A stretch of DNA of 64,000 nucleotides, from assembly GCF_003351345.1 (NCBI RefSeq), contig NZ_QQTO01000035.1:1-64000 (forward strand), read 5' to 3'. The notes beneath the pieces are model-generated. The model had not been told where the DNA came from. It ran no database searches and saw nothing but the letters and a program-made list of their open reading frames with translations. The position numbers and the translations under genes are program-made. Below are positions 35,215 to 44,856 of this stretch, piece after piece; position 1 is the first letter of the stretch, and each line of letters starts with the position of its first letter. Source of the DNA: Allobosea caraganae. Lineage in GTDB: Bacteria > Pseudomonadota > Alphaproteobacteria > Rhizobiales > Beijerinckiaceae.

Positions 35215-36771
35215 TTAGATCACCGCCTCGATCAGAAACGGCCCCTTCCGCGACAGCGCCCCCCGGAACAGCCTCACGAACTCCTCGGCCGTCGTTGCCC
35301 GCCCGGCCTCGACGCCCATGCCCTGCGCCAGCGCCACCCAATCCAGCGCCGGCTCGTCGATGTTCAGCATCTGCGTCGCGTTGCGGCCGAAATCGTTGAC
35401 GCCGACATTGCGCATCTCGCCGTGCAGGATCGCATAGGTCCGGTTGGCGAAGACCACGGTGACGATGTCGAGGTTCTCGCGCGCCTGCGTCCACAGGCCC
35501 TGGAGCGTGTACATGCCCGAGCCATCGGCCTGCATGCCGATGACCTTGCGGTCTGGGCACGCAACCGCCGCGCCGACGCAAAGCGGGATGCCGATGCCGA
35601 TCGCCCCGCCGGTGATCTGGAGATAGTCGTGCTGCGGCGCGTCCGCGCACATCCCGTAGAAGACGCGGCCGGACGAGACGGACTCGTCGCAAACAATGCT
35701 GTTCTCCGGCAGCAGCCTGGCGACCAAGGTGCAGACCTTGTCGGCATCGAGATCGCCGCTCGGCAGGGCAGGCTCGCCGTTGCGGGCGGGCGCGATATTG
35801 GCGGGCTTGAACCTGCCCGCGCCGAGCTCGTCGGCGAGCGCCTCGAGCGTGCCCGGCAGGTCGTCGCCCGGGACCGCCAGCGTCATCACCTCGCAGGTAT
35901 CAGGGATGAGGCGGCTCGGCTTGCCCGGATAGGCGAAGAAGGCGACCGGCATCTGCGAGCCGACGAGGATCAGCACGTCGATCTCGCGGAGCAGGTCGAG
36001 CGCCATGTCGACGGGATAGGGCACTTTCGGCAGGGCCACGCGTCCGGCGCCGCGCTCGGTGCGCCCGTTCGACATCTGGCTGAGCATGCGGCTGCCTGTC
36101 GCCGCGCAGATGCGGGCGGCCATCTCCAGCGGCTTCTCGCGCAGGGCCGAGCCGGTCAGCAGCAGCGCGGCGCGGGCGCCATGCTTGCGCAGCGCCTGTG
36201 CCGCAGCGCGAATCGACTCTGCCGCGACCGTCTTCGCCTTCGGCACGACGGTCTTCGTCACCGCCGCCGGCTCGACGCTGCCCCAGGCGCAATCGGCCGG
36301 CAGGATCACGGTGGTCACGCCGGGCAGTGAGAGCGAGGCGGCATAGGCCTCGCCGATCGCCGGCCCGACATCCTCGGCCGAGGCGATGCGCCGGACGAAG
36401 TGGGACATCGGCGCGGCCAGGCTCTCGATGTCGCTGGTCAGCGGCGCGTCGTGCTCGAGATGGTAGGTCGCGTGGTCGCCGACGACGTTGATCATCGGCG
36501 TGCGGGCGCGCCTGGCATTGTGCATGTTGGCCAGCGCGTTCGCCATGCCCGGCCCGCAATGCAGCAGCGTTGCGGCGGGCTTGTCGGCCATGCGGGCGTA
36601 GCCGTCGGCCGCCGCCGTCACCACGCCCTCGAACAGCCCGAGCACGCAGCGCATTTGCGGCTTGCGGTCGAGCGCCGCGACGAAGTGCATTTCGGAGGTG
36701 CCGGGATTGGCGAAGCAAACGTCCACGCCGTTGACGAGAAGCGTGTCGCAAAGGCGGTCGGCGCCGTTCAT
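35215..36771 (-). CDS. Acetolactate synthase-like thiamine-diphosphate enzyme
   Basis: ATG 36771 is chosen because MNGADRLCDTLLVNGVDVCF is the usual N-terminus; a longer frame reaches 36849. The 518-residue protein has the ThDP-enzyme order. The PYR domain has a catalytic Glu in FEGVVTAAADGYARM, and the PP domain has QADGSGMYTLQGLWTQ in place of the usual GDGS. It is divergent from an ABC importer of the nitrate/sulfonate/taurine type. The substrate is unknown; it could act on a 2-oxo acid or aldehyde derived from the imported compound. Confidence 0.85.
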   Translation of the reverse strand: MNGADRLCDTLLVNGVDVCFANPGTSEMHFVAALDRKPQMRCVLGLFEGVVTAAADGYARMADKPAATLLHCGPGMANALANMHNARRARTPMINVVGDHATYHLEHDAPLTSDIESLAAPMSHFVRRIASAEDVGPAIGEAYAASLSLPGVTTVILPADCAWGSVEPAAVTKTVVPKAKTVAAESIRAAAQALRKHGARAALLLTGSALREKPLEMAARICAATGSRMLSQMSNGRTERGAGRVALPKVPYPVDMALDLLREIDVLILVGSQMPVAFFAYPGKPSRLIPDTCEVMTLAVPGDDLPGTLEALADELGAGRFKPANIAPARNGEPALPSGDLDADKVCTLVARLLPENSIVCDESVSSGRVFYGMCADAPQHDYLQITGGAIGIGIPLCVGAAVACPDRKVIGMQADGSGMYTLQGLWTQARENLDIVTVVFANRTYAILHGEMRNVGVNDFGRNATQMLNIDEPALDWVALAQGMGVEAGRATTAEEFVRLFRGALSRKGPFLIEAVI

Positions 36772-36995
36772 GCTGGGAGACCTCGTGAGGATGCGCGGCG
36801 CGCGGGAGAGGAGGAAAGGGGAATGGAACCGCTGCCTCGTGTCAAACAAGAGAAATTCATCGCCCTCGTTCAGGACGTTGATCGCCGCCTTGACGGGTTT
36901 GCATAGGCATTTACCCTGCCATGGAACGAAGGTTGCATCGTTCGCGGCAAACGTGCCGGCGGGCGATCGCAGATCATCAGAGGGAAACGGGCGTC

Positions 36996-37961
36996 ATGAT
37001 CAGCTTGAAGCGTTTTGCGGCCTTGGCCGCGTTCGGAGCCGTCGCTGCCGCCTCTGCGGGCGCCCAGGCGCAGACCAAGGTCTCGGTCGGCATCTCCGGC
37101 TGGACCGGCTTCGCGCCGCTGGTTCTCGCCAAGGAGGCCGGCATCTTCGCCAAGAACGGGCTCGACGTCACCATCAAGAAGATCCCGCAGAAGGACCGCC
37201 ACCTCGCCATCGCCTCGGGCGACATCCAGTGCGCCGCGACCACGGTCGAGACCTGGATCGTCTGGGACGCCGCCGGCATCAAGACCAAGCAGATCTTCCA
37301 GCTCGACAAGAGCTACGGCGCCGACGGCATGGTGACGCGCAACACGACAGCCTCGATCAAGGACCTGAAGGGCAAGACGGTCGCGGCTTCCGCTCCCGGC
37401 ACCTCGCCCTATTTCGCGCTGGCCTGGATGCTGAAGGAGAACGGCATGTCTGTGAAGGACGTGACCGTGGTCAACATGGAGCCCGGCCCGGCCGCGCAGG
37501 CCTTCATCGCCGGCCAGAACGACGCGGCGCTGACCTATGAGCCCTACCTCTCCGCCGTGCGCGACAAGCCCGAGGCCGGCAAGATCATCGCCACCACGCT
37601 CGACTACCCGATGGTGATGGACACCTTTGGCTGCACCCCGGCCTTCCTCGCCGCCAATGACGACGCCGCCAAGGCGCTGACCAAGAGCTATTTCGAAGCG
37701 GTCGCGCTGATCAAGTCCGAGCAGGCCAAGGCCTATGGCATCATGGGCGCCGACGTGAAGCAGACCGGCGAGCAGTTCGGCAAGTCGGCCGGCTACCTGC
37801 GCTGGGCCGATGCCGAGGGCAACAAGGCCTTCTTCTCCGGCGAGTGGCAGGCCTTCAGCGCCAAGGCCGCCGACCTGCTGCTCGAGATCGGCCTGATCAA
37901 GTCCAAGCCGGAGATCAACTCGCTGGTCGAGACCAAATACGTCATTGGCGGCGCGATGTGA
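36996..37961 (+). CDS. ABC substrate-binding protein, nitrate/sulfonate/taurine (SsuA/THI5) family
   Basis: The 321-residue protein starts at ATG 36996; the longer frame back to 36921 lacks a better site. A signal peptide ends in ASAGAQA. The mature protein has the NMT1/SsuA pattern: VGISGWTGFAPLVLAKEAGIF and a GKTVAASAPGTS hinge. It captures a small anionic or pyrimidine-like ligand in the periplasm for the permease and ATPase encoded after an intervening Mug gene. Confidence 0.9.
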   Translation: MISLKRFAALAAFGAVAAASAGAQAQTKVSVGISGWTGFAPLVLAKEAGIFAKNGLDVTIKKIPQKDRHLAIASGDIQCAATTVETWIVWDAAGIKTKQIFQLDKSYGADGMVTRNTTASIKDLKGKTVAASAPGTSPYFALAWMLKENGMSVKDVTVVNMEPGPAAQAFIAGQNDAALTYEPYLSAVRDKPEAGKIIATTLDYPMVMDTFGCTPAFLAANDDAAKALTKSYFEAVALIKSEQAKAYGIMGADVKQTGEQFGKSAGYLRWADAEGNKAFFSGEWQAFSAKAADLLLEIGLIKSKPEINSLVETKYVIGGAM

Positions 37962-38476
37962 CGATCCTGCCCGACGTCCTGCGGCCGGGCCTCGGGATCG
38001 TCTTCTGCGGAACCCAGGCCGGGCGCGTCTCGGCCTTGCGGCGCGCCTATTATGCCGGGCCGGGCAACAAGTTCTGGAAGACGCTTCATGCTGTGGAGCT
38101 CATCCCGCGCGAATTGGCGCCGGGTGAGTTCGAGGAACTTCCGAACTTCGGCCTCGGGCTCACGGACGTCGCCAAGCTGACCTCCGGTCCGGACACCGCC
38201 CTGGCCCGGTCCCATTTCGGCGTGGATGAGTTCCTGAGCAAGATGCGCTGCTTCGCCCCGGCCTTTATCGCCTTCAACGGCAAGCGGGCGGCGCAGGCCG
38301 CCTTGGGCGTTTCCGGCCCATTGTTGAGCTATGGCTTGCAGCCGGTGGGTTTGGGCGGGAGCGCCGTCTACGTGCTGCCTTCGACCTCCGGAGCCGCTTC
38401 CGGCTTTTGGTCGATCGAGCCCTGGCGCGAACTCGCAGCCGCGTGGCGTACGAAAAGAGAGCAGGCGCACCTGTGA
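37958..38476 (+). CDS. mug: Mug-type G:T/U mismatch DNA glycosylase
   Basis: GTG 37958 overlaps the preceding stop (GTGA), giving 172 residues. LRPGLGIVFCGTQAG aligns with the Mug N-terminal motif, with AYYAGPGNKFWKTLH after it and VLPSTSGAAS near the end. The family removes uracil or thymine from G:U or G:T mispairs. In E. coli Mug the first motif is GINPG, here GTQAG, so the catalytic-region Asn is Gln. It lies inside a transporter operon, which is unusual for a repair gene. Confidence 0.85.
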   Translation: MTILPDVLRPGLGIVFCGTQAGRVSALRRAYYAGPGNKFWKTLHAVELIPRELAPGEFEELPNFGLGLTDVAKLTSGPDTALARSHFGVDEFLSKMRCFAPAFIAFNGKRAAQAALGVSGPLLSYGLQPVGLGGSAVYVLPSTSGAASGFWSIEPWRELAAAWRTKREQAHL

Positions 38477-39242
38477 AACCGCTCCAGCCAGTCTCCGCCC
38501 CATCCCGCATCGGGCTCGGGCTTGCCTTCTTCGCGCTCTTTGTCGCGCTCTGGTCGGTCGCGACCTTCGGCGGCTTCGTCCAGCGGCTCTTCCTCGCCGA
38601 TCCGCTGACCATGATCGGCGAAGGCTACAAGCTGCTGGTCGATTACGGCTTCGCCTTCGATATCGGCATGACGATCTGGCGCGTCGTCGGCGGCTTCGTG
38701 CTCGCCGTCATCGTCGCGCTACCGCTCGGCATCCTGATGGGCGCCTATAAGCCGGTCGAGGCCTTCTTCGAGCCCTTCGTCTCCTTCGCGCGCTATTTGC
38801 CGGCCTCGGCCTTCATCCCGCTGCTGATCCTCTGGGCCGGCATCGGCGAGGCGCAGAAGCTATTGGTCATCTTCATCGGCTCGGTCTTCCAGCTCATCCT
38901 GATGATCGCCGTCGCGGTCGGCTCGATCCGGCGCGACCTCGTTGACGCCGCCTATACGCTCGGCGCCGGCGATCGTTCGGTGGTGCTGCGGGTGCTCCTG
39001 CCCAATGCTGCCCCCGAGATCGCCGAGATCCTGCGCATGGTGCTCGGCTGGGCCTGGACCTATGTCATCGTCGCCGAGTTGATCGGCTCGTCCTCCGGCA
39101 TCGGCCACATGATCACCGACAGCCAGGCGCTGCTGAACACCGGGCAGATCATCTTCGGCATCATCGTCATCGGGCTGATCGGCCTGATCTCGGATTTCCT
39201 GTTCAAGGCGGTCAACCAGCGCCTGTTCCCCTGGGCCGCCAA

Positions 39243-39246
<4 letters not shown>
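38473..39246 (+). CDS. ABC transporter permease, SsuC/TauC family
   Basis: GTG 38473 overlaps the Mug stop (GTGA), giving 257 residues. Six hydrophobic segments and the conserved DAAYTLGAGDRSVVLRVLLP loop identify the family. It partners with the ATPase that overlaps its end. The Mug gene between binding protein and permease is probably transcribed with them. Confidence 0.9.
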
Positions 39247-40022
<776 letters not shown>

Positions 40023-40088
40023 CCTCCCTAAGTCGAAGCGCCCCGCCGGTTGACAACGCACCGGTATGGTGGTTCGTTCTCGCCCTAA

Positions 40089-40109
40089 TTGGCCTGACCA
40101 CATGGCCAA
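40089..40109. promoter_or_regulatory. Candidate operator for the FadR-type regulator
   Basis: TTGGCC and GGCCAA are inverted around a nine-base centre in the leader of the regulator gene. The pattern is compatible with a GntR/FadR-type site that autoregulates the TRAP cluster. Binding is inferred. Confidence 0.5.
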
Positions 40110-40158
40110 ATCGATCCCGGCTCAAGCCGGGGCAGGAAACGGGCCCGGGGAGTGAAAC

Positions 40159-40908
40159 GTGCCGCTCGAAGCCGTCGAGTCGCCACGCCTTTATCGTCAG
40201 ATTGCCGACCAGCTCCGCCAGCTCATCGACAGGCGCGAGTTCCCGGTCGGCGGCCGCCTGCCGCCTGAACGCGAGCTCGCCGAGAAGCTCGGCGTCTCCC
40301 GCCCTTCCGTGCGCGAGGCGCTGATCGCGCTCGAGGTCGAGGGCCGCGTCCGCATCCGCATGGGCTCGGGCGTCTATGTCACCGAGGCGCCGCGCCGCAA
40401 GCCGGCAGAGCCCGCCGATCTGGCGGAAGGGCCGTTCGAGCTGCTCAAGGCGCGCGAGGTCGTCGAGAGCGCGGTCTGCGCCGAGGCGGGCAGCCAGGCG
40501 ACGCCGCAGAACATCGCCAAGCTCGACGACATCCTCACGCAAATGGAGGCGCCCGGCCTTTCCGGCGACGAGCTGATCGCGTTCGACCGCGCCTTCCATG
40601 TCGCGATCGCCGGGATGCTCGGCAACGCCGTGCTGGCGCGCTTCGTCGGCGATCTGTTCGACCAGCGCGTCAACCCGTATTTCCAGCAGCTCGCCAGCTA
40701 TTTCGAGAACGACGTCTCCTGGCGCGAGGCCTTCGGGGAGCATCGCGCTGTTCGAGATGCGATCGCCTCGGGCTCCGCCGACAAGGCGCGCGACGCGATG
40801 CGCTGGCATTTGAAGCAATCGCAGGAGCGCTTCTCACAGAGCTTCGGCGATGGCCGTGCTGCAAGCGGACAGGAGAGCGTCGACGCCTGTCCGCCGGGCA
40901 AGAACTGA
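40159..40908 (+). CDS. FadR-subfamily GntR transcriptional regulator
   Basis: GTG 40159 follows GGGGAG. The 249-residue protein has an N-terminal winged helix (PPERELAEKLGVSRPSVREAL) and a C-terminal FCD domain with FDRAFHVAIA. It precedes the TRAP transporter genes and is likely their regulator, responding to the imported acid. The ligand is not known. Confidence 0.9.
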   Translation: MPLEAVESPRLYRQIADQLRQLIDRREFPVGGRLPPERELAEKLGVSRPSVREALIALEVEGRVRIRMGSGVYVTEAPRRKPAEPADLAEGPFELLKAREVVESAVCAEAGSQATPQNIAKLDDILTQMEAPGLSGDELIAFDRAFHVAIAGMLGNAVLARFVGDLFDQRVNPYFQQLASYFENDVSWREAFGEHRAVRDAIASGSADKARDAMRWHLKQSQERFSQSFGDGRAASGQESVDACPPGKN

Positions 40909-40920
40909 CGCGAAAAGCCA

Positions 40921-40974
40921 AGCCTACTCACAACGGCAAGCCTACTCAAAACGGCAAGTCTATTCAAAACGGGA
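40921..40974. repeat. Three tandem 18-base repeats in the TRAP leader
   Basis: Units at 40921-40938, 40939-40956 and 40957-40974 share A-GCCTACTCAAAACGGCA with small changes (CACA, TCTATT, GGGA). The last unit merges with the Shine-Dalgarno GGGAGG of the TRAP binding protein. Copy number could affect expression. No spacers exist, so it is not a CRISPR. Confidence 0.85.
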
Positions 40975-40982
40975 GGATACCA

Positions 40983-41954
40983 ATGAAGAAGTATTTCGCT
41001 TTCGCCGCCGCCGCGGCTGCTCTCATCGTCGCCGGCGCGCCGGCTCAGGCCCAGACCAAGCTGAAATGGGCCCACGTCTATGAGACCTCCGAGCCCTTCC
41101 ACACCGAGTCGGTCTGGGCGGCCGAGGAATTCAAGAAGCGCACCAACGGCAAGTACGAGATCACGGTCTATCCGGCCTCGCAGCTCGGCAAGGAGACCGA
41201 CATCAACCAGGGCCTGACGCTGGGCACGGTCGACATCATCATCTCCGGCTCCAGCTTCGCCGCGCGCGCCTACCCGCCGATCGGCGTGACCTACTACCCC
41301 TTCACCTTCCGCGGCCCGGACCACCTGCTCGCCTACACCAAAAGCGACATCTACCAGGAGATGGTGAAGGGCTATCAGGAGAAGAGCGGCCACCAGATCG
41401 TGGCGGTCAGCTATTACGGCACGCGCCACACCACCTCGAACAAGCCGATCAAGTCCTGCGCCGACATGAAGGGCCTGAAGATCCGCGTGCCGGACGTCCC
41501 CGCCTATCTCGCCATGCCGCGCGCCTGCGGCGCGAACACAGCGCCGATCGCCTTCGCCGAGGTCTATCTCGCCCTGCAGAACGGCACCGTCGAGGCGCAG
41601 GAGAACCCGCTGACCACGATCGAGGCCAAGAAGTTCTACGAGGTCCAGAAGAACATCGTCCTCACCGGGCACATCGTCGACCATCTCAACACGGTCGTCG
41701 CCAAGCAGGCCTGGGACAAGTTCTCGCCTGAGGACCGCAAGATCTTCACCGACGTCGCCCTCGAGGCGGCCGAGCGCACCACCAAGAAGATCCAGGCCGA
41801 CGAGATCAAGCTCATCCAGTTCTTCAAGGACAAGGGCCTGACCGTCAACGACGTCGACAAGGCCGACTTCCTCGCCAACGTGCAGAAGAACGTCACCTTC
41901 GAGCAGTTCGGCTATCGCAAGTCGGACTGGGAGCGCATCCAGGCGATCAAGTGA
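40983..41954 (+). CDS. dctP: TRAP transporter substrate-binding protein, DctP family
   Basis: ATG 40983 has GGGAGG upstream. The 323-residue protein carries a signal peptide (MKKYFAFAAAAAALIVAGAP, cut after AQA). The DctP fold follows, with LKWAHVYETSEPFHTE, the conserved GLKIRVPD segment and QNGTVEAQENPL near the middle. It binds an organic acid in the periplasm for the DctQM membrane parts encoded next. The ligand is not clear; the FadR-type regulator suggests a sugar acid or other carboxylate. Confidence 0.92.
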   Translation: MKKYFAFAAAAAALIVAGAPAQAQTKLKWAHVYETSEPFHTESVWAAEEFKKRTNGKYEITVYPASQLGKETDINQGLTLGTVDIIISGSSFAARAYPPIGVTYYPFTFRGPDHLLAYTKSDIYQEMVKGYQEKSGHQIVAVSYYGTRHTTSNKPIKSCADMKGLKIRVPDVPAYLAMPRACGANTAPIAFAEVYLALQNGTVEAQENPLTTIEAKKFYEVQKNIVLTGHIVDHLNTVVAKQAWDKFSPEDRKIFTDVALEAAERTTKKIQADEIKLIQFFKDKGLTVNDVDKADFLANVQKNVTFEQFGYRKSDWERIQAIK

Positions 41955-42044
41955 TCCTGGCTTGACGTCCAAGCCCGGCGGCTCCCCGCCGCCGGGTGTT
42001 GTCCTATACCGCCCTGCCGGGCCCTCTCAGCACCGAGGTCAGCC

Positions 42045-42632
42045 GTGAACCAGAGCACGACGACGCAGGAAATCCATACCCAGGTCACCGGCGAAGAGAT
42101 CGCCCATGTCTTCGACGAGGCGACGCCGCCGGCCGATCTCAGCGGCTACGGCATCGAGGACTGGTTCACGCTCGCCGCCTTCTGGCTGATGGTCGGTTGC
42201 GTCGTGCTGCAGTTCTTCACGCGCTACGTGCTGAACGATTCCTTCGCCTGGACGGAGGAGATCGCGATCTACGCGCTGATCGTCGTCGTCTTCCTCGGTT
42301 CGGCGCTCTGCGTGCGCGCCTCGCGGCACATCCAGGTCGATTTCATCTACCGCTATGTCTCGCCAGGCGTCGGCCGGGCGCTCGCCACCTTCGTCGACGT
42401 CGTCCGCATCGGCTTCTTCGGCTACGCGACCTGGCTCGTCTACAAATACGCCTCGCTCATTCCCGACGAGATGATGACGACGATCAACGTCCCCAAGTCG
42501 ATCGTCTTCTACGCCGTCGTCATCGCCTTCGCCCTGATGACGCTGCGGGCGCTGCATGTCGCCTGGCAGAGCCTGCGGCGCGGCTACTCCGTCCTTGAAA
42601 ATCCCGCGGCCTTCGACGGCTCGGAGGCCTGA
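42045..42632 (+). CDS. dctQ: TRAP transporter small permease, DctQ family
   Basis: GTG 42045 follows GAGG. The 195-residue protein has four hydrophobic segments and the DctQ pattern FTRYVLNDSFAWTEEIAIY. It bridges the binding protein and the large DctM subunit, whose ATG lies three bases after its stop. Confidence 0.92.
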   Translation: MNQSTTTQEIHTQVTGEEIAHVFDEATPPADLSGYGIEDWFTLAAFWLMVGCVVLQFFTRYVLNDSFAWTEEIAIYALIVVVFLGSALCVRASRHIQVDFIYRYVSPGVGRALATFVDVVRIGFFGYATWLVYKYASLIPDEMMTTINVPKSIVFYAVVIAFALMTLRALHVAWQSLRRGYSVLENPAAFDGSEA

Positions 42633-42635
42633 CCC

Positions 42636-44045
42636 ATGCTCATCCTGCTCGGCTCCTTCCTCGCCCTGATGATTTTGGGCGTACCCGTCGCCATCGCGAT
42701 GGCCGTCGCCTCGCTCGCCTTCATCCTGATCTCCGGCACGGTTCCCGACGTCATCCTGGCGCAGCGCATGATCGCCGGCGTCGAGAGCTTCCCGCTGCTC
42801 GCCGTGCCGTTCTTCATCCTGGCCGGAAACCTGATGAACATCGCCGGCGTCACCGGCCGCATCTACTCCTTCGCGGTCGCGCTCGTCGGCTGGATGCGCG
42901 GCGGTCTCGCGCAGGTCAACATCATCGGCTCCGTGATCTTCTCCGGCATGTCCGGCACCGCGATTGCGGATGCCGCCGGCATCGGCACGATCGAGATCAA
43001 GGCGATGAAGGACCACGGCTACCCGATGGACGTCGCAGTCGGCGTCACCGCCGCCTCGGCGACGCTCGGGCCTATCATCCCGCCCTCGCTGCCCTTCGTC
43101 ATCTACGGCATGATGGCCAACACCTCGATCGGCGCGCTCTTCTTGGGCGGCGTCATCCCCGGCGTGGTCATGACGCTGTTCATGATGGGCACGGTCGCGG
43201 TCTTCGCCCGCCTGCGCAACTGGGGCTCGGATTCGAAGTTTTCCTGGCGCACGCTGGGCTCGGCCGGCATCGAGGTCGTGGTCGTCTTCGGCTTCCCGGT
43301 GCTGGCCTATGTCCTGGTCTACTGGGCCGGGCTCTCGGTCAATGTCGCCATCGGGCTCGCACTCGCCGGACTGCTGGCGCTCGACTACTATTTCGACTTC
43401 TCGGCCGTGATGGCGCTGATGACCCCGGTCATCCTGATCGGCGGCATGACGCTCGGCTGGTTCACGCCGACGGAGGCCGCGGCTGCCGCGGTGATCTGGT
43501 CGCTCTTCCTCGGCCTGGTGCGCTATCGCTCGATGACCTTGCGCAGCCTGACCAAGGCGACCTTCGACACGATCGAGACCACGGCGTCCGTGCTCTTCAT
43601 CGTCACCGCCGCCTCGATCTTCGCCTGGTTGCTGACGGTCTCGAACACGGCCCAGATCCTGTCGGACCTGATCCTCGGCTTCACCCAGAACAAATGGGTC
43701 TTCCTGATCCTGGTGAACCTGCTGCTGCTCTTCATCGGCTGCTTCCTCGACACCATCGCGGCGATCACCATCGTCGTGCCGATCCTGCTGCCGATCGCGC
43801 TCAAGCTCGGCGTCGACCCGATCCATTTCGGGCTGATCATGACGCTGAACCTGATGATCGGCCTGCTGCACCCGCCGCTCGGCATGGTGCTCTTCGTGCT
43901 CTCGCGCGTCGCCAAGCTCTCGGTCGAGCAGACCACCATGGCGATCCTGCCCTGGCTGATCCCGCTCTTCATGGCGCTGTTCGCGATCACCTTCATCCCG
44001 GAGCTGACGCTCTGGCTGCCGCGGACGATGGGGATGCTGCGGTAG
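42636..44045 (+). CDS. dctM: TRAP transporter large permease, DctM family
   Basis: The 469-residue membrane protein starts at ATG 42636 with GGAGG upstream. Numerous hydrophobic segments, GMSGTAIADAAGIGTIEIKAM and the LGWFTPTEAAAAAVIW segment are typical of DctM, which performs the sodium-coupled transport step. It completes the FadR-dctPQM cluster. Confidence 0.95.
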   Translation: MLILLGSFLALMILGVPVAIAMAVASLAFILISGTVPDVILAQRMIAGVESFPLLAVPFFILAGNLMNIAGVTGRIYSFAVALVGWMRGGLAQVNIIGSVIFSGMSGTAIADAAGIGTIEIKAMKDHGYPMDVAVGVTAASATLGPIIPPSLPFVIYGMMANTSIGALFLGGVIPGVVMTLFMMGTVAVFARLRNWGSDSKFSWRTLGSAGIEVVVVFGFPVLAYVLVYWAGLSVNVAIGLALAGLLALDYYFDFSAVMALMTPVILIGGMTLGWFTPTEAAAAAVIWSLFLGLVRYRSMTLRSLTKATFDTIETTASVLFIVTAASIFAWLLTVSNTAQILSDLILGFTQNKWVFLILVNLLLLFIGCFLDTIAAITIVVPILLPIALKLGVDPIHFGLIMTLNLMIGLLHPPLGMVLFVLSRVAKLSVEQTTMAILPWLIPLFMALFAITFIPELTLWLPRTMGMLR

Positions 44046-44054
44046 AGCATCGAA

Positions 44055-44079
44055 CCGAAAAGTGGAATCCAGTTTTCGG
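44055..44079. repeat. Conserved palindromic repeat (type D), first copy
   Basis: CCGAAAA and TTTTCGG are inverted around GTGGAATCCAG (44055-44079). The core AAAAGTGGAATCC recurs at 48509-48522 within a larger palindrome. This core is a familiar dispersed element in Hyphomicrobiales genomes, from general knowledge. Confidence 0.65.
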
Positions 44080-44103
44080 AAAAATCAGATGCAATAACAA
44101 AAG

Positions 44104-44148
44104 CCTAGATCGCCACTTTGCGTCCGAAAGGACGTTCGGCGATCTAGG
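44104..44148. terminator. Nested hairpins between convergent genes
   Basis: CCTAGATCGCC (44104-44114) pairs with GGCGATCTAGG (44138-44148). Inside, CGTCC-GAAA-GGACG forms a second stem with a GNRA-type loop. It separates dctM from the convergent toxin gene and may end transcription from either side. Confidence 0.55.
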
Positions 44149-44158
44149 AGCGGGCTGC

Positions 44159-44560
44159 TCACGCTTGCCAGGGATTGACGAGGCTGATCGGCAGGTCCTC
44201 GAAATCCCTGGTGTTGCGGGTGACCAGGGTGAGGTCATGCGCGATTGCGGTCGCTGCGATCAGCGCATCCGCTGGGCCGCGCGACCTTCCGGCGGAAATC
44301 CGCCCCCATTCGAGGGAGATTTCGAGCGAGACGGGAATGATGCGCTCCGCATGGTCGGATCGCAGCGTGTTCAGCCAGGTCAGGAGGCGTTCGGCGAAGA
44401 CCCGGTCCTTTGGCCATTGTCGTTCAATGCCGGAGTTGATCTCGCCGAACGAGACGACGCTGAACCGGATGTCCTCGGGCTCGATGGATTGCAGCCAAGC
44501 GACGGCGGCAGGCGATCCGCGACGCGCTTCGGAGATGACGTTCGTATCGAGCAGATACAT
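44159..44560 (-). CDS. vapC: PIN-domain toxin, VapC family
   Basis: The ATG at 44560 overlaps the antitoxin stop (TGATG), giving 133 residues. MYLLDTNVISE carries the first acidic residue of the PIN nuclease, ADALIAATA and VTRNTRDF the others. VapC toxins cut tRNA or rRNA. A longer frame upstream overlaps the antitoxin and is rejected. Confidence 0.92.
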   Translation of the reverse strand: MYLLDTNVISEARRGSPAAVAWLQSIEPEDIRFSVVSFGEINSGIERQWPKDRVFAERLLTWLNTLRSDHAERIIPVSLEISLEWGRISAGRSRGPADALIAATAIAHDLTLVTRNTRDFEDLPISLVNPWQA

Positions 44561-44829
44561 CAGAACTCGATATCGCGGCCGGGCTCTTTCGAGCGAGCAT
44601 TGACCATCTCGACAAAATCGTCCGGCCATGCCGGGCCGTCCAGCAAGTGGTCGACGATGCTCTTCTTTGGCGTCGCTTTCTGCCCTCGCTGCAGGGCGCT
44701 GAACTCTTCCTGGGAGATGACGACGACTGCAGGCTCCCCGCGCACCGTCACCTCTTGCGGCCCTTCCGTTTGCGCGCGCTTCACCACCTCGCTGAAGCGC
44801 GCCTTGGCATCTTGCAGTGCCCAGCTCAT
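44560..44829 (-). CDS. Phd/YefM-type antitoxin
   Basis: ATG 44829 has AGGAG seven bases upstream; the GTG three bases earlier is less well placed. The 89-residue protein has the Phd pattern: MSWALQDAKARFSEVVKRA, VTVRGEPAVVVISQEEF and a disordered C-terminal toxin-binding tail. It neutralises the overlapping VapC and should repress its own promoter. Confidence 0.92.
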   Translation of the reverse strand: MSWALQDAKARFSEVVKRAQTEGPQEVTVRGEPAVVVISQEEFSALQRGQKATPKKSIVDHLLDGPAWPDDFVEMVNARSKEPGRDIEF

Positions 44830-44839
44830 CACAGTCTCC

Positions 44840-44856
44840 TGACTAGTCAGACTAGT
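44840..44856. promoter_or_regulatory. Candidate antitoxin operator
   Basis: TGACTAGTCA (44840-44849) is a perfect palindrome, followed by a second GACTAGT at 44850-44856. Two ACTAGT centres nine bases apart lie directly upstream of the antitoxin start. Phd/YefM autoregulation through such a site is plausible. Confidence 0.55.

Noticed and set aside
40921..40974. CRISPR-like repeats
   Set aside because: The 18-base units are directly adjacent without spacers and no cas genes are present.
42039..43871. Minus-strand open frame of 610 residues
   Set aside because: It lies opposite dctQ and dctM and has an extreme Asp/His/Arg composition typical of a shadow of membrane proteins.
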